DNA of 64,000 nt. Source: an uncultured Collinsella sp. (GTDB lineage: Bacteria; Actinomycetota; Coriobacteriia; Coriobacteriales; Coriobacteriaceae). The stretch spans positions 1 to 64,000 of the forward strand of contig CATWVA010000002.1 of assembly GCA_958354105.1 (NCBI GenBank), in the 5' to 3' direction. Position numbers and translations under genes: made by a program. The stretch's first letter is position 1; every line of letters starts with the position of its first letter. The notes under the pieces were generated by a model, which saw nothing but the letters and a program-made list of their open reading frames with translations, ran no database searches and had not been told where the DNA came from. This document shows positions 59,710 to 64,000 of the stretch, in pieces.

Positions 59710-60255
59710 CTACAGTCCAAAGAAGCCGAGAATCTGGTCGCGGCTTAAGGGCTTGTAGTTGTTGGCATCGAGGCCAACGTCGTAGCGAAAGATAGGGCGC
59801 TCGCGATCGCGATTGCGCGCGTTGGTGCGGTCTCCCCTGCTGTGGATATGCCCGTGCAGCATGATGGCGCCACGCGCCTTGCCATTCCAGCTGAGCATGG
59901 GGTAGTGGCTCATAACTAGACGATGGCCCTTGGCATAGCCGGGAGCAATCTCCAGGTAATCGCGCACGTCATCCCAGATTTGAGGCGCAGCTGGATCTTC
60001 CCAATCGCCGTCATGGTTACCACGGATAAGCGTCACATTCTTGCATTCGATACGCTCGCGCAGGCGCACCGCCTCCGCCAGGGGCAAGCGATAGGTAAAG
60101 TCACCCAGAATATAGAGGCGGTCATCCGCAGCCACGCACTCATTGATGGCATCGATGACCTTGCGATTCATCTCCTCGACCGAGCCAAACGGCCGGTCCA
60201 TGTCGTGCAGGATATTCGTGTCACCCAGGTGCAGGTCGGCGGTAAACCACATCAT
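59710..60255 (-). CDS. Calcineurin-like metallophosphoesterase
   Basis: The 181-residue enzyme carries the full metallophosphoesterase motif set: ADLHLGD at 5-11, LGDFTY near 45, RGNHDGDW near 75, SHYPML near 112 and HGHIHSRGD near 128. It matches the small stand-alone phosphoesterases of unknown substrate. Two adjacent ATGs (60255 and 60252) follow GAGGAC; I chose the first. A TCTCGC-rich stretch before the C-terminus and FGL end are ordinary. It is upstream of the ChbG-like gene on the same strand, 64 nt apart. Confidence 0.9.
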   Translation of the reverse strand: MMWFTADLHLGDTNILHDMDRPFGSVEEMNRKVIDAINECVAADDRLYILGDFTYRLPLAEAVRLRERIECKNVTLIRGNHDGDWEDPAAPQIWDDVRDYLEIAPGYAKGHRLVMSHYPMLSWNGKARGAIMLHGHIHSRGDRTNARNRDRERPIFRYDVGLDANNYKPLSRDQILGFFGL

Positions 60256-60321
60256 CGTCTGTGTCCTCATTTCGCAACGCGTCTAACACGTGCCTAGTAT
60301 ACAGACACAGCGATGCGGCGG

Positions 60322-60501
60322 TTAGCCAAAGAGCCCGCCGAACAGGCCGCGGCGGCGCTTGTCCTTTTTATTCGAACCTTTGCCCTGGGCGTTCTTATCC
60401 TTTTGCTTTTTGCGGTCCTGCTCCAACTCATCGTCATCGAGTAGCATATCCCACTCAAACGGATCGTCTGTCAGATCCAACAGGTCGTCGCCATCAAACA
60501 C
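60322..60501 (-). CDS. Small two-faced charged protein
   Basis: The 59-residue product is acidic in its first half (FDGDDLLDLTDDPFEWDML) and strongly basic in the second (KKQKDKNAQGKGSNKKDKRRR), ending GLFGGLFG. The GTG at 60501 follows GGAGG by 5 nt; the ATG at 60513 overlaps that GGAGG, so GTG is the better start. I recognise no family. Charge segregation and the Gly-Phe tail suggest a nucleic-acid- or ribosome-associated small protein, but this is a guess. Confidence 0.6.
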   Translation of the reverse strand: MFDGDDLLDLTDDPFEWDMLLDDDELEQDRKKQKDKNAQGKGSNKKDKRRRGLFGGLFG

Positions 60502-60612
60502 GTGCGCCTCCATTACCGATTAGAGAGCATCCACAACATAGTTGAGAAGTCTACGAGCCCGTGCGGACACAAATTCATCCTGTCTGCGTCTTTCAATCGT
60601 TTGCCGCAACGC

Positions 60613-60641
60613 TTGCGCGACGGAACGCTTGCAGATAAGAT
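60613..60641 (+). promoter_or_regulatory. Promoter of a candidate small RNA
   Basis: TTGCGC and TAAGAT are 17 nt apart, a good sigma-70-type layout, with no open reading frame downstream on this strand. Confidence 0.45.
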
Positions 60642-60647
60642 AGGAAC

Positions 60648-60746
60648 ACGGATGGCACCCGTGGCAGCGGGTCTTGCCAACTCCGATACACGTTTTCATC
60701 GTGAGAAGTGGCCGTCTTCGCTTACGCGGGGGCGGCCACTTTGTTT
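60648..60746 (+). ncRNA. Candidate structured small RNA of about 99 nt
   Basis: Between the promoter and a terminator the RNA would fold into a long interrupted hairpin (CACGG..TGGCA..CCCG with loop TGGCAG, closing CGGG..TGCCA..CCG..CACG), then the terminator. No ribosome binding site or plausible peptide is present. It does not match the SRP, tmRNA, 6S or 6C consensus that I know. Confidence 0.4.
60706..60746 (+). terminator. Terminator of the candidate RNA, possibly bidirectional
   Basis: AAGTGGCCG and CGGCCACTT pair around an 18-nt loop and are followed by TGTTT. On the minus strand it lies 20 nt beyond the aldehyde dehydrogenase stop and could also end that transcript. Confidence 0.65.
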
Positions 60747-60765
60747 ATCCCTATGTCATCTGATT

Positions 60766-62145
60766 CTAATGCACAAACATGCGCACGAACTTGTGCTTCC
60801 AGTTTGCGTAAGGGGCATAGCGGAACGGCACGTCCAGCCACGTTGCCTTGTTCACGATGCTCTTCTTGTGACTAAACGTATCGAAGCTCTCGCGGCCATG
60901 GTACTGCCCCATGCCGCTCGCGCCCATGCCGCCAAAGCCCATATGACTCGTAGCCAAATGCATAATGGTGTCATTAACACAGCCGCCGCCAAAGGGCACG
61001 TAGCGCACAAAGCGCTGCTGAGCCGCACGGTCCTGGCTAAAGACATACAGGGCCAGCGGCGTCGGACGATCCGTAATAAACGTCTCGGCCTCATCCAGGT
61101 CATCAAACGCCAGCACCGGTAAGATCGGGCCGAAAATCTCCTCCTGCATTACGGCGTCATCGGGGGTCACGCCGTCCAAAATCGTCGGCTCGATCTTGAG
61201 CGACGACTCGCGCGCCGTGCCTCCCAGCACAACCTTGTCGGGGTCGATCAGCCCACGCACGCGCGCAAAATGCTTGGCGTTGACGATATGTCCGTAATCC
61301 TCGTTATCGAGCGGATGCTCGCCAAACATACGGCGGACCTCCTCCTTGATAAGGTCCAGCAGCTCGTCATGCACGCGCGCATCGACCAGCAGGTAGTCGG
61401 GCGCCACGCAGGTCTGCCCCACGTTGAGCCATTTACCAAAGGCGATACGCCGCGCCGCGACCTTCAAGTTTGCCGTCGCATCCACGATGCAGGGACTCTT
61501 TCCGCCCAGCTCAAGCGTCACGGGCGTAAGGTTTTTACTTGCGCGCTCCATGACGAGCTTGCCGACCGGAACGCTACCGGTAAAGAAGATCTTGTCCCAG
61601 CACTCATCGAGCAGCGCTTCATTTTCGGCGCGCCCGCCCTCGACAACCGTCACCAGGCGCGGATCAAATGCCTCTTCACAGATTTGCCTGAGCACCGCGC
61701 TCGATGCCGGAGCATAGGCGCTCGGCTTGATGACCACGGTGTTGCCCGCGGCAAGGGCGCCGGCGAGCGGCTCGAGCGTCAGCAAAAACGGATAATTCCA
61801 GGGTGCCATGATGAGCGTGACGCCATAGGGCACGGCCTGCGTTTTGCACACACTCACGGCGTTGGCGAGGTCACACGGACGCAGGCGCAGACGACTCCAT
61901 CGAGCCACATGCGCAATCTGATGACGAATCTCGGAAAGCGACGTGCCGATCTCGCACATATACGCCTCGTCATGCGACTTTCCCAAATCGCTCTTGAGCG
62001 CATGGGCAATATCGGCCTCGTGGGCCCGCACCGCATCGCGTAAACTCACGAGCGCACGACGTCGAGCATCGACATCAAACGTGGCGTGTGTCTTAAAGTA
62101 GGCGCGCTGATCGCCGACGATGCGCGCAATTTCCTCGGTGTTCAT
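60766..62145 (-). CDS. Aldehyde dehydrogenase
   Basis: The 459-residue NAD(P)-dependent enzyme has MAPWNYPF (Asn117), the general base Glu212 in LELGGKSP and the nucleophile Cys246 in NVGQTCVAPD. It also shows EEIFGPILPVL and the C-terminal FGGMGASGMGQYHG. Its short length and the hydrophobic, basic C-terminus (NWKHKFVRMF) are like class 3 fatty-aldehyde-type enzymes. It sits 8 nt downstream of an iron alcohol dehydrogenase. Together they can interconvert alcohol, aldehyde and acid. GGAGGG precedes the ATG. Confidence 0.95.
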   Translation of the reverse strand: MNTEEIARIVGDQRAYFKTHATFDVDARRRALVSLRDAVRAHEADIAHALKSDLGKSHDEAYMCEIGTSLSEIRHQIAHVARWSRLRLRPCDLANAVSVCKTQAVPYGVTLIMAPWNYPFLLTLEPLAGALAAGNTVVIKPSAYAPASSAVLRQICEEAFDPRLVTVVEGGRAENEALLDECWDKIFFTGSVPVGKLVMERASKNLTPVTLELGGKSPCIVDATANLKVAARRIAFGKWLNVGQTCVAPDYLLVDARVHDELLDLIKEEVRRMFGEHPLDNEDYGHIVNAKHFARVRGLIDPDKVVLGGTARESSLKIEPTILDGVTPDDAVMQEEIFGPILPVLAFDDLDEAETFITDRPTPLALYVFSQDRAAQQRFVRYVPFGGGCVNDTIMHLATSHMGFGGMGASGMGQYHGRESFDTFSHKKSIVNKATWLDVPFRYAPYANWKHKFVRMFVH

Positions 62146-62153
62146 GGACCCTC

Positions 62154-63374
62154 CTAGTTCTCGTCTTCAAACATACCACCCGCGACGACCTCGTACATAC
62201 GCTCGAGCTCCAAGCGGTCCATTAGAAGCGGAACGGGGTACAGGGGATTGGCCTCGGCATCGGCATGCGCCGCCATTTGCGGAATATCGGAGCGGCGAAT
62301 ACCCGAGACATATTTGGGGATTCCTAGGGCCCCGTTCATACGGTCGACCCAATCGATAAAGGCCTCGGCCGCCAGGCTATCCTGCGCGTTAGCCGGCGCG
62401 ATACCGGCCATGCGGGCGAGATCGGCGAGTTTAGGAGCAGCGGCTTCGCCATAGGCACGAAGCATGTGCGGCAAGATGATGGCGTTGGCCAAGCCGTGGG
62501 GAATCCCGTAACGCCCGCCCAGGCTGTGCGCGATGGCATGGACGTATCCAACATAGGAGCGCGTAAAGGCAACACCCGCTTTATACGCCGCCGAAAGCAT
62601 ATTGCGGCGCGCACGCATGTCGTCGCCATGCTCATAGGCCTCGAGCAAATTGTCGCGGATGAGCTGGACCGCCTGACGCGCCATCTTGCGCGTGTAGGGC
62701 GTGGTGCTACGGCCGATAAAGGCCTCAACAGCATGCGTCAGGGCATCCATGCCCGTCTGCCCCGTAATGGAGGCGGGCAGGCCGCGTGTAAACTCGGGGT
62801 CGTGCACCGCAAAGCGCGGAATAAGCACAAAGTCGTTAATGGGGTATTTGTAGTGCGTCTCGTCATCGGTGATAACCGCCGCGAGTGTGACTTCGCTTCC
62901 CGTACCGGCGGTAGTGGGAACCGCGATAAGCAGCGGCAGGAGACGGTGGACTCGCAACAGGCCGCGCATCTTGTTGATGGGCTTATTTGGCTGTGCGATG
63001 CGTGCGCCCACGCCCTTGGCGCAGTCCATGGCCGAACCGCCGCCAAAGCCGATAATGGCCTGGCAGGCGCTCTCGCGATACAGGGACGCCGCTTCCTCCA
63101 CGTTTGAGACCGTGGGGTTCGCACGCGTTTCGGCATAGACCGTAACGCCAATCCCCTGAGCCGTAAGCGCACGCTCGAGTGATGCTGTGAGCCCCAAACG
63201 TGCAATACCAGGGTCTGTCACGATAAGAACCTTCTGGATCGAGCGCTTTTGAAGCACCGCGGGCACATCCTCGGCGTGCTCCAGAATGCGTGGCTCGGTA
63301 TAGGGCAGCACCGGCAATGCGATGCGAAAAACCGTTTGATACGTTCGGCACCAGGCACGACGGGCTAGATGCAT
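62154..63374 (-). CDS. Iron-containing alcohol dehydrogenase
   Basis: The 406-residue protein belongs to the group III (Fe-ADH) family: FGGGSAMDCAKG near 100 binds NAD, then AVPTTAGTGSEVT near 145. The metal-ligand histidines lie in GMDALTHAVEAF, YVHAIAHSLGG and GIPHGLANAIILPH. It probably reduces aldehydes or oxidises alcohols with NAD(P)H. The start is ATG 63374 after GAGGGAG; the longer frame to 63455 crosses the promoter region. It is the first gene of an adh-aldh pair. Confidence 0.95.
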   Translation of the reverse strand: MHLARRAWCRTYQTVFRIALPVLPYTEPRILEHAEDVPAVLQKRSIQKVLIVTDPGIARLGLTASLERALTAQGIGVTVYAETRANPTVSNVEEAASLYRESACQAIIGFGGGSAMDCAKGVGARIAQPNKPINKMRGLLRVHRLLPLLIAVPTTAGTGSEVTLAAVITDDETHYKYPINDFVLIPRFAVHDPEFTRGLPASITGQTGMDALTHAVEAFIGRSTTPYTRKMARQAVQLIRDNLLEAYEHGDDMRARRNMLSAAYKAGVAFTRSYVGYVHAIAHSLGGRYGIPHGLANAIILPHMLRAYGEAAAPKLADLARMAGIAPANAQDSLAAEAFIDWVDRMNGALGIPKYVSGIRRSDIPQMAAHADAEANPLYPVPLLMDRLELERMYEVVAGGMFEDEN

Positions 63375-63392
63375 AAAGGAAGCTCCCTCATT

Positions 63393-63408
63393 TGTTGATG
63401 GGTCAACA
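63393..63408. promoter_or_regulatory. Candidate operator upstream of the alcohol dehydrogenase
   Basis: TGTTGA-TGGG-TCAACA is a 6-4-6 palindrome about 20 nt upstream of the adh start, downstream of a TACAAT -10-like element on the minus strand. Its position would suit a repressor. Confidence 0.4.
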
Positions 63409-63630
63409 TTTGCTCGACCGATTGTACTCATCGGCGTCCGCATATGGCTTGCCAATCGTTAATCAATCAACATCTTCACATGCTTAAATTGTTTTATTAA
63501 AAATCATTCCTAATAGGCTTCACTTTTGGTTGCATTTATGGATAATAGAACCCGTCAAGACGCACGTCCGGAGAGGGCCCTTACGGGACCGGACAAGCGC
63601 CCCATCGCCATCGATCGAAAGGATCGAATC

Positions 63631-64000
63631 ATGAAGTTTGTTTGCCCCGTTTGCGGTTATGTGGAAGAGTTCGACGGCGACCAGCTGCCCGAGGACTTCA
63701 AGTGCCCCCAGTGCGGCGTTCCCGGTTCTCGTTTCCTGAAGCAGGAGGAAGGTCAGCTCGAGTGGGCTGCCGAGCACGTCGTGGGCGTCGCCAAGATGGA
63801 GGGCGTCTCCGAGGACATCGTTGCCGACCTGCGCGCCAACTTTGAGGGCGAGTGCTCCGAGGTCGGTATGTACCTGGCCATGGCTCGCGTCGCCCATCGC
63901 GAGGGCTATCCTGAGATCGGCCTGTACTGGGAGAAGGCTGCCCACGAGGAGGCCGAGCACGCCGCCAAGTTCGCTGAGCTCCTGGGCGAGGTCGTGACCG
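63631..64000 (+). CDS. Rubrerythrin with N-terminal rubredoxin domain (partial)
   Basis: The first 123 residues are present; the gene runs off the window. A rubredoxin-type iron site opens the protein: CPVC at 5-8 and CPQC at 25-28. It is followed by a ferritin-like four-helix domain with EGECSE near 70 and HEEAEH near 112, which supply di-iron ligands. The rubredoxin-first order is that of reverse rubrerythrins, which reduce hydrogen peroxide and oxygen in anaerobes. AAAGG precedes the ATG. The 255-bp upstream gap holds AT-rich promoter-like DNA and a GTCCGG/CCGGAC hairpin in the leader. Confidence 0.93.
   Translation, partial: MKFVCPVCGYVEEFDGDQLPEDFKCPQCGVPGSRFLKQEEGQLEWAAEHVVGVAKMEGVSEDIVADLRANFEGECSEVGMYLAMARVAHREGYPEIGLYWEKAAHEEAEHAAKFAELLGEVVT

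Noticed and set aside
63495..63520. PerR box upstream of the rubrerythrin (TTAAAAATCATTCCTAA)
   Set aside because: Only about nine of fourteen consensus positions match, too weak in AT-rich DNA.

Overview
The window is a chromosomal segment of a high-GC (about 60% by eye), anaerobic, Gram-positive-type bacterium. The gene families and organisation point to the Actinomycetota class Coriobacteriia, most like Collinsella or a close relative. This is inferred from gene content, frequent GTG starts, an anaerobic flavin-based lactate oxidation module and a reverse-type rubrerythrin. No rRNA gene lies inside the window to confirm it. No phage, integrase, transposase, plasmid origin or CRISPR array was seen.

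Layout. 1-2122: a probable leftward rRNA-operon leader at the edge, the infC-rpmI-rplT translation operon with an attenuator-like leader and a likely AUA start for IF3, and tRNA-Leu(CAA) with a duplicated 3' fragment. 2162-11450: a transglutaminase-fold protein, class II aldolase, and a recJ-rel-MBL hydrolase cluster in which RecJ is fused to a RecQ-like helicase. 11613-14120: a BASS-family transporter, cutC and a DUF4931 protein. 14236-20582: a complete branched-chain amino acid ABC transporter (livFGMH plus two tandem binding-protein paralogues). 20834-28007: homoserine dehydrogenase, a four-unit palindrome array, a cation/proton antiporter and single-chain PurL. 28107-33584: an EamA permease, a GGDEF protein, a KdgT-type permease, azlCD and an HD phosphohydrolase. 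33581-37206: a lactate dehydrogenase-EtfB-EtfA(ferredoxin) operon. 37553-40759: five small, unrecognised, mostly exported proteins. 40878-47285: a DUF554 membrane protein and a three-gene TerB_N / BrxD-like ATPase / Lhr-like helicase operon. 47312-54099: a spermidine-synthase-like protein, bacterial Elp3, a DUF4097 + XRE pair, a Trm9-like methyltransferase, trmB and a 115-bp inverted-repeat element. 54224-64000: a Ski2-like DUF3516 helicase, DUF2130 protein, ChbG-like deacetylase, metallophosphoesterase, a small charged protein, a candidate small RNA, an aldehyde/alcohol dehydrogenase pair and the start of a rubrerythrin.

How the genes work together. Most of the window is core metabolism and translation. 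The liv cluster imports branched-chain amino acids. The Ldh/EtfAB operon would let the cell oxidise lactate with NAD+ by spending reduced ferredoxin. The Elp3 and Trm9-like genes hint at a two-step wobble-uridine modification. The strongest candidate for a little-described system is the TerB_N/ATPase/helicase operon at 41682-47285. It shares two components with BREX type 2 loci but lacks the BREX methylase, phosphatase and PglW/PglY genes here. Intergenic regions are rich in palindromic elements of at least three kinds: a 62-bp-period array, a long inverted repeat, and short 12-bp-arm palindromes.
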